DNA from: SVTX01 sp045602385
GTDB taxonomy: Bacteria > Bacillota > Clostridia > Oscillospirales > CAG-272
Direction of reading: 5' to 3'
Assembly (NCBI GenBank): GCA_045602385.1
Contig: JAZSBL010000025.1
Location: 7,054 to 71,053, forward strand
DNA: 64,000 nucleotides
Below the pieces are notes generated by a model. That model was not told the DNA's origin. It was given only the letters and a program-made list of their open reading frames with translations, and made no database searches. The translations under genes and the position numbers were made by a program. Positions 1 to 8,527 of the stretch are shown here, piece by piece (the first letter of the stretch is position 1; every line of letters begins with the position of its first letter).

Positions 1-398
1 GATGGAACAACGTTTGATCCCGCCTCGTCAAGCGACGCGGTAATAGTCACCTTGTCGGCAGCCCCGCCAAGCGCCGTGTCATACCGTGTTCCTGCATAAA
101 CGTACGTGTTGCTCTCGGACTCGTTTTTCGCGGTGATCCTATAAACGATCTTTTGCCCCGCGTTGCCCGTGACCGTGGTATTTATATTGGTCGGCAACAG
201 TAACTTGTTGGATTGTGTGGCATCGGTGCCGTCCCATACGGTAACATCCCGAATCACCATGCAATCAAAATCCATAGCTTCAGCATTAACCGAACCGTTA
301 ATTAACAAATCCGAGCTTATGCTTGCGTATCCTATGCACGCAAATATAGACATAAGGGAGAGCGAGATTCCGATAAGGCACTTTAACCATGTCTTCAT
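1..398 (-). CDS. SipW-type exported protein, TasA/camelysin-like (C-terminus cut by window edge)
   Basis: An open frame of 132 codons reads leftward from the ATG at 398-396 and leaves the window, so only the N-terminal part is visible. The first 41 residues look like an export signal: basic N-terminus (MKTWLK), hydrophobic core (LIGISLSLMSIFACIGYA) and a polar stretch with S, D and N (SSDLLINGSVNAEA), the pattern seen in substrates of SipW-type peptidases. The mature part is rich in Thr, Asn and Val (for example ITAKNESESNTYVY), as in beta-rich TasA/camelysin-like surface or fibre proteins. AGGGGAG lies about 10 bases before the ATG. The gene follows the DUF5305-like gene by 27 bases and is the last visible gene of the SipW operon. 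Family placement rests on the signal region and context, not on a conserved motif. Confidence 0.75.
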   Translation of the reverse strand, partial: MKTWLKCLIGISLSLMSIFACIGYASISSDLLINGSVNAEAMDFDCMVIRDVTVWDGTDATQSNKLLLPTNINTTVTGNAGQKIVYRITAKNESESNTYVYAGTRYDTALGGAADKVTITASLDEAGSNVVP

Positions 399-425
399 GT
401 ATCTCACTCTCCCCTCGTTTGTAAT

Positions 426-2126
426 TTACTGTTCGTTATTTTCTTCTGTGGGAGTGATCATTGCAGTGAATATCTGTTCAGCCTTGCGTCTGACTACTCC
501 GATGATCTTTTTCAAGGGATGACCGATAGTCTCGGGATCAACCTTGTAATTTCCTCTTGAGACCTCCGCCTCTCTAACGATCTCCCTGTCGTTGTGGATA
601 TCTCTTGTAGGAACAAGGACTACGTCTCCTGCCTCAACGGAGTTTCCGTCGGGATCGTAACGGTAGGTCTTATCGGGACGCTCCTTCCAGAACACATCGA
701 TAGCGTCTACACCGATCTCCTCGGGCTCTTCAATCTCAGGGATGGCGGCGATAAGCTCCTCGACCTCAGCTTCGGGCTCTACAAGCTCCTCTGTCTTTGC
801 TTCTTCATCGGGTGTCTCGTCCGCCTCGACCTCAGACTCCTCTTGCTCTACCGTTGCCTCAACCTCAAGTACCTCGTCCGCCTCAACCTCGGGCTCCTCA
901 AGAACCGTTTCAATAACCGGCTCGGGCTCTGTGGGCTTTTCGGGTGCAGGGGGTGTGTTTACTACGACCTTAACCACGGGACGTACAACGTTCGTGATAT
1001 TGGGCTGTACTATCGTTGTGGGAGCGGTATCCTTGGGCTCTGCCTCGGGCTCGCTGTATCCTTCAACGCTTACAGTATAAACGTAGAGAAGCTTACTGTC
1101 TGTGGGAATTATGAACTTGGTGCAGGTCTTGTCTGCATTTTCGTTCATAAGTATGGGTGCCTGGATCGTATCACGGATCTCAAGCATCTCGTCAAAGGTA
1201 TCAACCATAATAATCTGGTATCCACCTGTCTCGAACATATTGTTGATCTTCTGGATATAGGACTTGTACTGCGAGATTATCTTCTTTACACGTGCTGTGT
1301 AAGTGATATCGGGTGTTCTTGTAAGGTAGATAAATGCTACAAGAACAAGGATACAAAGCACATCCAGAACACCTATAACGATAGCCGATGTCTTAAATGC
1401 CTCGCTTCCCGCTCCTCTTGTGCAGGCGATCATCTTCGCCTCCTCGTCCGGAACTGAGGAAGTCATTTTTATGTTGACCGTTTTGGTCGTAAGAGGTATA
1501 CGAAGCTCGGAAGTGTAGTTATCAACCGCGCTGCCCGAAAAGGCCTCGCAATCGCTCAACACATCAACCTCAAGGGTCAAGACGATGTTGCTTGTAGTGC
1601 TTGTAAGACCATAGGTGTCAAGGAATCTGTTGGCAAGATCGTTGTACTCGTCGTAATTGATAACCACGATCTCGTTGATCCTTAATCTGTCAGAGCTGCT
1701 CTGCGACTTGTTCTGCACGTTGACAAGCTCGTATTCGGGATTGAATATGGCGCTCTTGGAGCTGTTATCGATTATCTCAAGCTTTGACTTGATGGTATAT
1801 GAATAACGGTAATTTACGTCCTCGGTATCCATATCGATCTCGTATGAAAAGTCCGCTATAATGCGATCGATAAGAGATGCGACGTAAGACTGATTTTCCG
1901 CCAAATGATCTTCCTCGTAGAATTCGTTTTCCTTTAAGAATACGTTATAACTGATATTTCCGCGCTCGGTGTAGCCGATGTAGTATTTACTCTCCAGCTG
2001 TACCGAAACGAGAGCCGAGATTATAACCGCTACCGTCAGAACGACTGCAATCACTATCTGGGTAAATATCCATTTTTCACGGTTTTTTCTGTACAAGGCA
2101 CGGTGTTTCTTTTCTTTTTCCGACAT
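426..2126 (-). CDS. DUF5305-like two-pass membrane protein of the SipW operon
   Basis: Protein of 566 residues. I start at the ATG at 2126 (MSEKEKKHRALY) because AAAGGAGG lies 8 bases upstream; the frame is open 8 codons further without a ribosome site. A membrane helix spans about residues 20-45 (IVIAVVLTVAVIISALV), then an extracytoplasmic region of about 200 residues, then a second helix (VIGVLDVLCILVLVAFIYL). This one-domain-between-two-helices plan, with an N-terminal YYIGYTERGNISYNVFLKEN segment, resembles DUF5305 proteins found beside SipW-type peptidases in Clostridia and archaea. The cytoplasmic tail has a long Glu/Pro/Val-rich acidic linker and ends in a small domain (YRYDPDGNSVEAGDVVLVP) that could be a beta-barrel. 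Role unknown; probably membrane scaffold or assembly factor for the exported proteins encoded on either side. Spacing to sipW is 27 bases, so co-translated. Confidence 0.7.
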   Translation of the reverse strand: MSEKEKKHRALYRKNREKWIFTQIVIAVVLTVAVIISALVSVQLESKYYIGYTERGNISYNVFLKENEFYEEDHLAENQSYVASLIDRIIADFSYEIDMDTEDVNYRYSYTIKSKLEIIDNSSKSAIFNPEYELVNVQNKSQSSSDRLRINEIVVINYDEYNDLANRFLDTYGLTSTTSNIVLTLEVDVLSDCEAFSGSAVDNYTSELRIPLTTKTVNIKMTSSVPDEEAKMIACTRGAGSEAFKTSAIVIGVLDVLCILVLVAFIYLTRTPDITYTARVKKIISQYKSYIQKINNMFETGGYQIIMVDTFDEMLEIRDTIQAPILMNENADKTCTKFIIPTDSKLLYVYTVSVEGYSEPEAEPKDTAPTTIVQPNITNVVRPVVKVVVNTPPAPEKPTEPEPVIETVLEEPEVEADEVLEVEATVEQEESEVEADETPDEEAKTEELVEPEAEVEELIAAIPEIEEPEEIGVDAIDVFWKERPDKTYRYDPDGNSVEAGDVVLVPTRDIHNDREIVREAEVSRGNYKVDPETIGHPLKKIIGVVRRKAEQIFTAMITPTEENNEQ

Positions 2127-2153
2127 TTCTGTAAACCTCCTTTCTCTCAAATT

Positions 2154-3281
2154 TTAATTTGCCGGGTTAACCAGCTCGCGTAGCCACAGGGTTGGGTATC
2201 CGACATAGGATATTTTGACGTCGGTAAGTCCGACGATATCCGATTCGGTCCTGAAGCCTCTGTCCTCGTCCTGATTGAAATCACCCTTGGTATAGTATCT
2301 TACCTGACCGTTGATGCGCTCAATCCGAACGACTCTGTGAACTATTTTATTTCCACCGTCCTCAAAGACGATGATTTGTCCTTCCTTTATGGGCTGACCC
2401 TCATATCTTTCGTAGATGATCGCATCGCCCTTGTTTATCTCACCCGTCATGCTCTCGGTCGCTATTACTAAAGCTCCGTACCTGAATTGGCAGGAGACTA
2501 GCATCGCTATACCCACAAGAGCCGTCACGGTGATCGCCGTTCCTATCATAGAGAGCTTTTCTCCACTTCTTACGGCATTTTTCTTTTGCTTCTGGTAAAG
2601 TGCCGATATAAACGCCATAACCGCTATCGGCAGGATCAATTTGATACACACTCGAAGTGCATCGGATATTCCCGACTGTGTAGGAAGAAAATAAACATAA
2701 AGCGTTGTAATTACCCTGAACGCTATATTGGGCAGGGGACCGTAGCGCTTTGATACGTAGTGGTAAAGCAGATTACCGCTTATTGCAGGAAATAAGGTCA
2801 TTCCAACAAGATCCATAAAATCGTTAAAGCTTGTGATCCCGGCAATACTCGAATATGCAAGCACCTCCGCTGTAACAGAGGAGATAAATGCAATCACGTC
2901 TACGATCTTGTTTTTTTGTGCCAAAAGCGCGTATCTGATTATCTCGACCTCTACGATGATCGCCGCAAGCGGAAGAATTCTCTCGAGTAAGATTCCGAAA
3001 TTTACGAAATAGGGATTTTGGTAAAAGCCGAATATCACGCCGGAAAATTGCATCAGTACCGCGTAAACCACCGCAACGGCTGCCATAACCAACAGTACGC
3101 CACGCTTGTTAATTGATAGCGCGGCTCTCCTTTTGATGAGAAATACCGTTAAAAGTGTCATGGGGAGCAGCGCGCACGCCGCGACTATTTTGCTGTTCCC
3201 CATGTCAACGAATAATAAGGCGAGGAGGACTGCAAATATTATAAAAGAAACGGTATACAGAACCTTTTTATCCTTCGTCAT
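2154..3281 (-). CDS. sipW: SipW-type signal peptidase I with multi-pass N-terminal membrane domain
   Basis: Protein of 375 residues. The N-terminal 260 residues form about seven membrane helices. The C-terminal 110 residues are a signal peptidase of the ER/archaeal/SipW class, with Ser near residue 277 (ATESMTGEINKGD) and His near residue 315 (GNKIVHRVVRI) as the catalytic Ser-His pair instead of the Ser-Lys pair of ordinary bacterial LepB; the later TKGDFNQDEDRG box is also typical. SipW of Bacillus is about 190 residues, so the extra membrane domain is a notable extension. SipW-class enzymes process TasA-like proteins; here TasA-like genes lie directly upstream (3338-3889) and at the operon end (1-398). 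RBS AAAGGA is about 9-11 bases before the ATG. The symbol names the family, not proven orthology. Confidence 0.85.
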   Translation of the reverse strand: MTKDKKVLYTVSFIIFAVLLALLFVDMGNSKIVAACALLPMTLLTVFLIKRRAALSINKRGVLLVMAAVAVVYAVLMQFSGVIFGFYQNPYFVNFGILLERILPLAAIIVEVEIIRYALLAQKNKIVDVIAFISSVTAEVLAYSSIAGITSFNDFMDLVGMTLFPAISGNLLYHYVSKRYGPLPNIAFRVITTLYVYFLPTQSGISDALRVCIKLILPIAVMAFISALYQKQKKNAVRSGEKLSMIGTAITVTALVGIAMLVSCQFRYGALVIATESMTGEINKGDAIIYERYEGQPIKEGQIIVFEDGGNKIVHRVVRIERINGQVRYYTKGDFNQDEDRGFRTESDIVGLTDVKISYVGYPTLWLRELVNPAN

Positions 3282-3337
3282 CTGCAGCCATCCTTTCTTA
3301 CCTATACTGTTTGTTTAGCGTTTAAAATCTCTGCTTA

Positions 3338-3889
3338 TCAGGGGTTGGGAGTTACCGCAACACCTGTTGCCGTGAACTCAACTCTGAAGTTCTGTGTGAT
3401 TGAAGCGTCCGTTGCAAAGGTCTGGGAGAGGGTGACCGTTACCGTGAACTGAGCGGTTCCGCCGTTTGCGGGGATTTGGTTGCTTGCATCAAGGCCTGTC
3501 CAGGCTCCTGCTACGATAGAAATATTTGCATCGTAGTTATCGCCGGTATTTGTGTAGTTGACCGTAGGATTGGTAACTGTTACCGGGAAGTCGTGATCGT
3601 TCTTTACCGTGTAAGTAACAACGACCTGGTCACCCTTGTTTCTGAAGCCGCCGACGTTAAGGTCGATGGACTGGCCGCCGAGAGCCTCCTTGCCATAATT
3701 GTTTCCGGATGTGATACCACCCTTTGTCACCTGCTCGGATACCGCCGAGAATGTAACTGCGGGAGCGGGAGCTCCAACCGATACGTTACCGCCGATTTCC
3801 ATGTTTACCGTAAATGCCGCGTAACCGATACCGAGCGCGAGTGCTGCAACGAGAAGCAGCGCGATTACTAATGATCTTCTTCTTTTCAT
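3338..3889 (-). CDS. TasA/camelysin-like exported protein
   Basis: Protein of 183 residues, first gene of the SipW operon. MKRRRSLVIALLLVAALALG is a clear basic-plus-hydrophobic export signal, followed by IGYAAFTVNMEIGGNVSVGA, the SipW-type region after the hydrophobic core. The mature protein (about 150 residues) is Val/Thr/Asn-rich with alternating hydrophobic residues (DQVVVTYTVKNDHDFPVTVT) and no Cys, as expected of a beta-sandwich fibre or surface subunit like TasA or camelysin. RBS AAAGGAG lies 8 bases before the ATG. The 56-base gap to sipW makes one transcript likely. Known family role: extracellular fibre of biofilm matrix; whether this protein forms fibres is inference. Confidence 0.75.
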   Translation of the reverse strand: MKRRRSLVIALLLVAALALGIGYAAFTVNMEIGGNVSVGAPAPAVTFSAVSEQVTKGGITSGNNYGKEALGGQSIDLNVGGFRNKGDQVVVTYTVKNDHDFPVTVTNPTVNYTNTGDNYDANISIVAGAWTGLDASNQIPANGGTAQFTVTVTLSQTFATDASITQNFRVEFTATGVAVTPNP

Positions 3890-3927
3890 TGTTTTTTCTC
3901 CTTTGGAAAAAATATTTTTTTGTTTTT

Positions 3928-3974
3928 GAGGCGTTCCCTAACCGCCTTTTTGCCCAAAACCCACTATTTTGGGC
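3928..3974 (-). promoter_or_regulatory. Two hairpins in the 5' leader of the SipW/TasA operon
   Basis: Upstream of the TasA-like gene two small inverted repeats follow each other: AGGCG...CGCCT around 3928-3947 and GCCCAAAA...TTTTGGGC at 3952-3959/3967-3974. They would lie in the untranslated leader of the leftward operon, 40-85 bases before its start codon. No convincing -35/-10 pair was found upstream, so the transcription start is unknown. Confidence 0.35.
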
Positions 3975-4127
3975 TTTGTAGGCACATTTTAACATTCCAT
4001 GACTACAGCTTGACTACAAAACTGAAAAATTTTTTAAAAAATATTTTTTGGGGCAAGAAATTTGTAAAAAAATCCCCCGCGAGAGCTTCAAATTTTGATT
4101 TGTCGGGATGTTGTAAATTGAAACAGG

Positions 4128-4318
4128 GCATCCTCATCCACCACTGCGTGGTCCCCCTTCCCCTGCCTTGGGGAAGGCTTTGGTTTAACTGCGGCGAATA
4201 TATATTTGTAGCCGTGAAAATAATTTTACTGTCTGTAAATTTTGAATGGCTTCCGCTTTGCGTATGCCTTCCCCAAGGCAGGGGAAGGGGGACCGCGTTC
4301 CGCGGTGGATGAGGATGC
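4128..4318. repeat. Palindromic MITE-like element, family A
   Basis: Two arms of about 51 and 53 bases (4128-4178 and 4266-4318) are near-perfect reverse complements; both hold the CCTTCCCC / TGCCTTGGGGAAGG block and a CATCCTCATCCACC end. About 87 bases separate them. The intervening DNA has no convincing ORF. Overlapping open frames across it on both strands are products of the palindrome. Flanking words 'TTTGTAGCCGTGA' (about 4206) and 'CCCCTATAAATCA' (about 4370) recur next to the other palindromic repeats near 15.0 and 63.9 kb. Together this fills the gap 3890-4449 apart from the operon leader and a terminator. Confidence 0.75.
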
Positions 4319-4406
4319 ACGGTTTAATCGGCGCAAGGCGGATTTCTGTAATAATTTACTGCTGTGAATCCCCCTATAAATCACAATTGATTTATTCGTG
4401 TATATA

Positions 4407-4438
4407 CAAAAACGGGCGGCTTTCGCCGTCCGTTTTCC
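4407..4438 (-). terminator. Rho-independent terminator of the kinase/regulator operon
   Basis: AAAACGGGCGGC (4409-4420) pairs with GCCGTCCGTTTT (4425-4436) around a TTTC loop. On the minus strand the stem is followed by a T run. It lies 12 bases after the stop of the response regulator gene. Confidence 0.8.
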
Positions 4439-4449
4439 TTTTTATTATA

Positions 4450-5253
4450 TTATTTGATTTTGGAAAGCTGATTTTCAAGGTAGCCTACCGTAAACTCAGC
4501 CCAGGAGTACGCTCCCATATACTGTCCCGTAAATGAATTAATAGCGCGGGTATCTCCCTCAAGGAAGCGGTAGTAGTCGCAATCCACTATTTTCGTGTTT
4601 ACAAGTATTCCCTGCCTGCTCTTCAATATGAGATCCTTTACGTCAACTCCGTGCAAGGTCTTTACAAGGCTTGCAATATAAACCTGCAAATTCTTCTGCT
4701 TGGTTCTGTCGTATTCCTCATCCTCCCAAAGCATTGCCGCAAGCTCGGGGTAGGTTGCCGACGTTCCTCGCTTGTCCACAAGATAGGCAAGTATCTCCTT
4801 GGCCTGCTTGCGCTCGAATTTAAGCGGCGCGCCGTCCACGAACACGTCAAAGTTGCCAAAGGTGAGTATTTTTATCCTCTTTTCGGGGCTCCACTCTATC
4901 GGGTGGCGGAGGTTTTCAAGCTCGTTTTTAACCGCCGCGGGCGTAACCGGCTTTAATATGTATCCCGAAAGACGGAGATCTATTCCCTCCTTCATATACT
5001 CGGAAAATCCCGTTGCAAATATTATATTTATTTTCGGGTTTATCATTTTAAGCTCGCGCGCAAGCTCGATGCCGCTCATTTCGGGCATGTGTATGTCCAA
5101 AAAGGCAACGTCCATTTTATTCTCTCGCGCAACCAAAAGCGCAGACGCAACGTCACGGCACGGAAACACTTTTGCTCCCGTTGCAACCTCTGAAAGCGCG
5201 CTTTTCATAAGCTCCAGCGCAAAATATTCGTCGTCAACAGTTAAAATGTTCAT
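4450..5253 (-). CDS. Response regulator with OmpR-like plus BTAD-like output region
   Basis: Protein of 267 residues. Residues 1-115 are a receiver domain: acidic pair D7-D8, phospho-acceptor D53 in FLDIHMPEMSG, T81 in ATGFS and K101 in LKPV. Residues about 135-267 begin with ILTFGNFDVFVDGAPLKFER and continue with KQAKEILAYLVDKRG and LAAMLWEDEEYDRTKQKNLQVYIASL, the winged-helix plus short BTAD layout of SARP/activator-like response regulators of Clostridia. The ATG at 5253 has AAGGGAG upstream and overlaps the kinase stop codon as ATGA, so the two proteins are translationally coupled. Seven codons more are open upstream but lack a ribosome site. Targets are not shown by the sequence. Confidence 0.88.
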   Translation of the reverse strand: MNILTVDDEYFALELMKSALSEVATGAKVFPCRDVASALLVARENKMDVAFLDIHMPEMSGIELARELKMINPKINIIFATGFSEYMKEGIDLRLSGYILKPVTPAAVKNELENLRHPIEWSPEKRIKILTFGNFDVFVDGAPLKFERKQAKEILAYLVDKRGTSATYPELAAMLWEDEEYDRTKQKNLQVYIASLVKTLHGVDVKDLILKSRQGILVNTKIVDCDYYRFLEGDTRAINSFTGQYMGAYSWAEFTVGYLENQLSKIK

Positions 5254-6530
5254 TCCCGTCTCCCTTGCTCGCACGGAATCTCGATCGTAACGCGTGTTCC
5301 AACGCCAAACGTGCTCTTGATGCTGAGCTTGCCCTTACAGATGCGGCGTATTCTGCTACGCACGTTGTCAAGTCCTATGTGTCCCTGCTTATTTGACTCA
5401 AACGCCTCGACGTCAAAGCCGACTCCGTCATCTATAATTTCCACAATATATTTTTCCTCTTTTATATACGTGGATATTTTAAGCGTTCCGCCCTCCGATC
5501 TCTTGGTAATTCCGTGTTTTACCGCGTTTTCAACTATCGGCTGCACAGAAAGCGGGGGGATAAAGAAATCCTTGCAATCAACAGAGTAAATTATATTAAG
5601 CTTTTCCCTGAATCTCGCCTTCTCTATTTTAAGATAGCATTCAACGTGCTCAAGCTCCTTCTGAAAAGGTATGCGCTGCTCGCTTGAAAGCGCGTCGATA
5701 TTACTGCGAAGGTAACGCGCAAAGTCGATTGTCAGATTCTTTGCCTGCTTAGGTGATACGTCACACATTGCCGCAATTGCGGAGAGAGTATTATAGGTGA
5801 AGTGGGGGTTTATCTGCGAGAGCATTAACGCGCTCTTCTGCTCCTCTATAAGCCTCTGCTTTTCCAGATATATGTTTGTATAAAGCACAAGCATGCTTAT
5901 AACAATACTTACATACGTCAAGGATATGCCATGAATCGAATAATCCGCAATAATTCCCGCCAGGGGCAACAGGGCGTATATAATAAATGCTACACGATTG
6001 CTTCTTGAAGACGTCTTGGCAAAGATCGCCAAAAGCACAATAGCCGCAAAGGACGTTATCGAAAACGCGAAATGCAAAAGCACCATCACGGTATTCTCAC
6101 TATGCACGTAATGCCCATTGGAGCTGACAACGAACGAATAGCCAAAGAACGCGTTTCCAATCGCAAAAAGAACCGAGAGCACGCAAAAAACACTAAATAC
6201 GTTTAGCGTGAATGCAGCGCCCCGACTATTGGTGTAAAGATTTATACGAAGGTATCTCATAAAGCAGATTGTCGCGATCTGCCCGGCGCAGGATGCTATG
6301 GTGTTGGATATAATTGTCGCCATGGCAAGCTCCGTTTGTCCCTCGCAAATCCAGCTCACCGTATCCGCCATCAGCGCGAGCATTACAAATCCAAGCAATA
6401 TGATAAAGCTCTTAGTTCCCGATCTTTGCTTTAACCATTCACCAAAGCATGCCGAAAAAATAATGGCAATGACTATAAATCCAAAAAAATTCAAGGCTAT
6501 GTTTACGTAAGCTAATTCTATCCTTGGCAT
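5250..6530 (-). CDS. LytS-like membrane histidine kinase
   Basis: Protein of 426 residues. Residues 1-220 form six or seven membrane helices without a recognisable ligand domain. The kinase core follows: phospho-acceptor H243 in SQINPHFTYNTL, N box at 330-339 (PIVENAVKHG), G box IIDDGVGF (366-372) and a final GVGT. This is the His_kinase/HATPase arrangement of the LytS/YehU class. I use the ATG at 6530 because AGGGGGAG precedes it; an upstream in-frame ATG has no site. It overlaps the following response regulator by 4 bases, so the pair forms one two-component system. A promoter is visible at 6610-6638. Confidence 0.9.
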   Translation of the reverse strand: MPRIELAYVNIALNFFGFIVIAIIFSACFGEWLKQRSGTKSFIILLGFVMLALMADTVSWICEGQTELAMATIISNTIASCAGQIATICFMRYLRINLYTNSRGAAFTLNVFSVFCVLSVLFAIGNAFFGYSFVVSSNGHYVHSENTVMVLLHFAFSITSFAAIVLLAIFAKTSSRSNRVAFIIYALLPLAGIIADYSIHGISLTYVSIVISMLVLYTNIYLEKQRLIEEQKSALMLSQINPHFTYNTLSAIAAMCDVSPKQAKNLTIDFARYLRSNIDALSSEQRIPFQKELEHVECYLKIEKARFREKLNIIYSVDCKDFFIPPLSVQPIVENAVKHGITKRSEGGTLKISTYIKEEKYIVEIIDDGVGFDVEAFESNKQGHIGLDNVRSRIRRICKGKLSIKSTFGVGTRVTIEIPCEQGRRE

Positions 6531-6609
6531 GCCACTCCCCCTTATATTTGCCGTGACCGCCGGACCTCCCGCCAAGCCAGGGCGCATTGCAATGTACCTT
6601 CTATATTAC

Positions 6610-6638
6610 ATTATAATACATATCCTCCGTTTTTTCAA
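6610..6638 (-). promoter_or_regulatory. Sigma-A promoter for the LytS-like kinase operon
   Basis: On the minus strand TTGAAA (6638-6633), 17-base spacer, TATAAT (6615-6610). About 75 bases before the start codon. Confidence 0.75.
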
Positions 6639-6683
6639 TATTTTGCGGCAATTTTTTCCTGATACTCCTTTACACCGCACAAG

Positions 6684-6719
6684 AAAAGCAGGCGCGACAG
6701 CTATGTCGCGCCTGCTTTT
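6684..6719 (-). terminator. Terminator after the acyl carrier protein gene
   Basis: Perfect stem AAGCAGGCGCGACA / TGTCGCGCCTGCTT with a 4-base loop, T run on both strands, 5 bases after the stop of the acyl carrier gene. Confidence 0.88.
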
Positions 6720-6723
6720 ACCC

Positions 6724-6939
6724 TTATTTCAGTGTTTCAATGTAAGCCGCAAGCTTTGCGGGTGTATTGTATGCGGGAGTGATGTCTATCTCCGCATCGA
6801 CCTCGTTTTCAAGCTGAAGCACAAGCTCCGCAAGATCAAGAGAATCAAGTCCCATCTCCATAAACGTCTGGTCGGGGGTGTATTCGGACACTTCCTTTTC
6901 CTGATATTCTGCGATTATTTCTATTATCTGTTCTACCAT
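6724..6939 (-). CDS. Acyl carrier protein
   Basis: Small acidic protein of 71 residues. The phosphopantetheine attachment motif is clear (MGLDSLDLAEL), followed by the usual second and third helices (VLQLENEVDAEIDITPAYNT). I choose the ATG at 6939 (MVEQIIEII), the normal start for the family, preceded by GCAGGA; the frame is open 12 codons further up. It has its own promoter and terminator, so it is monocistronic and not beside other fatty acid synthesis genes. It may serve fatty acid synthesis or a dedicated acylation pathway; the sequence does not decide. Confidence 0.93.
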   Translation of the reverse strand: MVEQIIEIIAEYQEKEVSEYTPDQTFMEMGLDSLDLAELVLQLENEVDAEIDITPAYNTPAKLAAYIETLK

Positions 6940-6988
6940 GCGTTTTTTCCTGCCTTCATTAAGTTTTTGCGGCACGAGCCGATAGTTA

Positions 6989-7017
6989 ATTATAACATTT
7001 TGTGCCTAACTTGTCAA
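6989..7017 (-). promoter_or_regulatory. Sigma-A promoter for the acyl carrier gene
   Basis: Minus strand TTGACA (7017-7012), 17 bases, TATAAT (6994-6989): a consensus promoter about 50 bases before the start codon and directly after the htrA stop. Confidence 0.88.
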
Positions 7018-7027
7018 CCTTTTATTT

Positions 7028-8515
7028 TTAGCCGATCTCTTGGCTTGTCTTAAGCGTTACCCTTGCAGTCTTATATTCTCCGTCCCTATAATAGGTGATC
7101 TCTACCTGATCACCGCCATTGAACGCGTTTACAACGTCCATAACGTCGTATATGATCGCAACCGGCTTGCCGTTGACCTCGGTAATAATATCATTTACCT
7201 TTAGATAATTCGCGGCGTCAGAGCCCTCGCTTATCGCGCTTACATACACACCCGTCACGGCTGCATAGAAGGTGTTCTTGGGGTGGGTCAGCGCATACGC
7301 TTCGTCGACCTCCTCGATGGCGCTCTGCCCGTTACTTGTGACGTTCTTGTAGTAGGTCTTTTCCTTAACTCCCACTCCTGTTATGCCAAGCAGGGGGCGA
7401 GGCATATAGATGCCGGAGCTTACGTTGTCGGCGCTGCCTGTCTGCATTATCGCCATTACGTCAATAAGCACTCCGTCTGCAGGGAGAGCAAAGCCCATTC
7501 CCGCACTGTCACTGCGCTTGAGTGTTATGATTCCTATGATCTCTCCGCGTGCGTTGATGAGAGGTCCGCCCGAATTTCCCGGATTTACCGGGGCATCGGT
7601 CTGAACAACGTTCATTTTCTTTTCAAGCACGCCGTCATCACCGTAAAACATAAGCTGACGGTTCGGACTTGATACGATTCCCGTTGTTACGCTCCATGCA
7701 AATTCCGCGCCCTCGGGGTTTCCAACGGCATATACCTTCTCGCCATATCTGACGTCGCTTGACTTTGCAAAGGTCGCCGCGCGCAAGCCATCGCGCTCTA
7801 TCTTAAGCACCGCTATGTCGTCGTTTACGTGATATCCGACTACCGCAGCATCTACCGCCACATCCTCTCCGTAAAGCTGGACGGTAACGGCATCCGCGTT
7901 TTCTATTACGTGGTAATTTGTGACAATGTAGCCGTCCTCTGTAATTATCGCGCCCGATCCCGTGCTTATCGAAAGATTGCTTCTGGCTTGTATAAGCACG
8001 ACCGAATTCATAAAATCCGCGAGGAGATCCGCTGACGCCTCGGTATCGGGCTGCGTACTGCCAATATTTGATACGGTTACGTTGGTCGTGTTGTTCGCTC
8101 CGGGCTTTGCCGCGTTTGCGCCGTTTACCGCGGGAAAAAATCCAAGCAAAACCGAAAGCGCAAAGGCTACGAGCAACACGATTGAGCCGGCAGAAAGAAT
8201 AGAGGAAACCAATAGTGCTTTACTCTTTTTCTCCTTGCTTCGGGGCGGCTCGTGACAAGCAGATTGTCCGATTGTCCCATTTTCCGCCGCGCCTTCTTCC
8301 TTGGCGCCCGACTCTGTGTCACCCGACTCCGTTTCCGCTGTCTCTTCCTCGGTCTGTTTCTCAGACCGGTTTTCAGACTGCTCCTCGGGTTTATCCTCAG
8401 ATTGCCCCTCAGGCTTTTCCTCGGGCCGCTCTTCCTCACGCCAGCCCCAACTGAAGGCCTTTACGTCCTCCTGTGAGTCTTCTCCGTTTATATTGTTATT
8501 TTCGTTATCGATCAT
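7028..8515 (-). CDS. htrA: HtrA/DegP-like membrane-anchored serine protease with PDZ domain
   Basis: Protein of 495 residues. A charged, Glu/Lys/Ser-rich cytoplasmic N-terminus of about 98 residues with repeated EEKPEGQSED-like units precedes one membrane helix (about 100-128). The trypsin-like domain has the complete triad: H202 (VTNYHVIENAD), D233 (NDDIAVLKIE) and S315 (NPGNSGGPL). A PDZ domain covers about residues 375-490 (LKVNDIITEVNGKPV). Family role: quality control of exported proteins. RBS GGAG lies about 10 bases before the ATG. An OmpR-type regulator gene lies 78 bases upstream on the same strand; the gap holds a possible attenuator. The low-complexity N-terminal tail is longer than in most HtrA proteins. 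Confidence 0.93.
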   Translation of the reverse strand: MIDNENNNINGEDSQEDVKAFSWGWREEERPEEKPEGQSEDKPEEQSENRSEKQTEEETAETESGDTESGAKEEGAAENGTIGQSACHEPPRSKEKKSKALLVSSILSAGSIVLLVAFALSVLLGFFPAVNGANAAKPGANNTTNVTVSNIGSTQPDTEASADLLADFMNSVVLIQARSNLSISTGSGAIITEDGYIVTNYHVIENADAVTVQLYGEDVAVDAAVVGYHVNDDIAVLKIERDGLRAATFAKSSDVRYGEKVYAVGNPEGAEFAWSVTTGIVSSPNRQLMFYGDDGVLEKKMNVVQTDAPVNPGNSGGPLINARGEIIGIITLKRSDSAGMGFALPADGVLIDVMAIMQTGSADNVSSGIYMPRPLLGITGVGVKEKTYYKNVTSNGQSAIEEVDEAYALTHPKNTFYAAVTGVYVSAISEGSDAANYLKVNDIITEVNGKPVAIIYDVMDVVNAFNGGDQVEITYYRDGEYKTARVTLKTSQEIG

Positions 8516-8527
8516 AAATGCTTCTCC

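Noticed and set aside
594..1457. Plus-strand ORFs opposite the DUF5305-like gene
   Set aside because: Antisense of the Glu/Pro-rich tail gives long Ser/Leu-rich open frames; the minus frame has a proper start and domain order.
3920..4320. ORFs on both strands over the family A repeat
   Set aside because: They mirror each other because the DNA is palindromic; no ribosome site or protein character.
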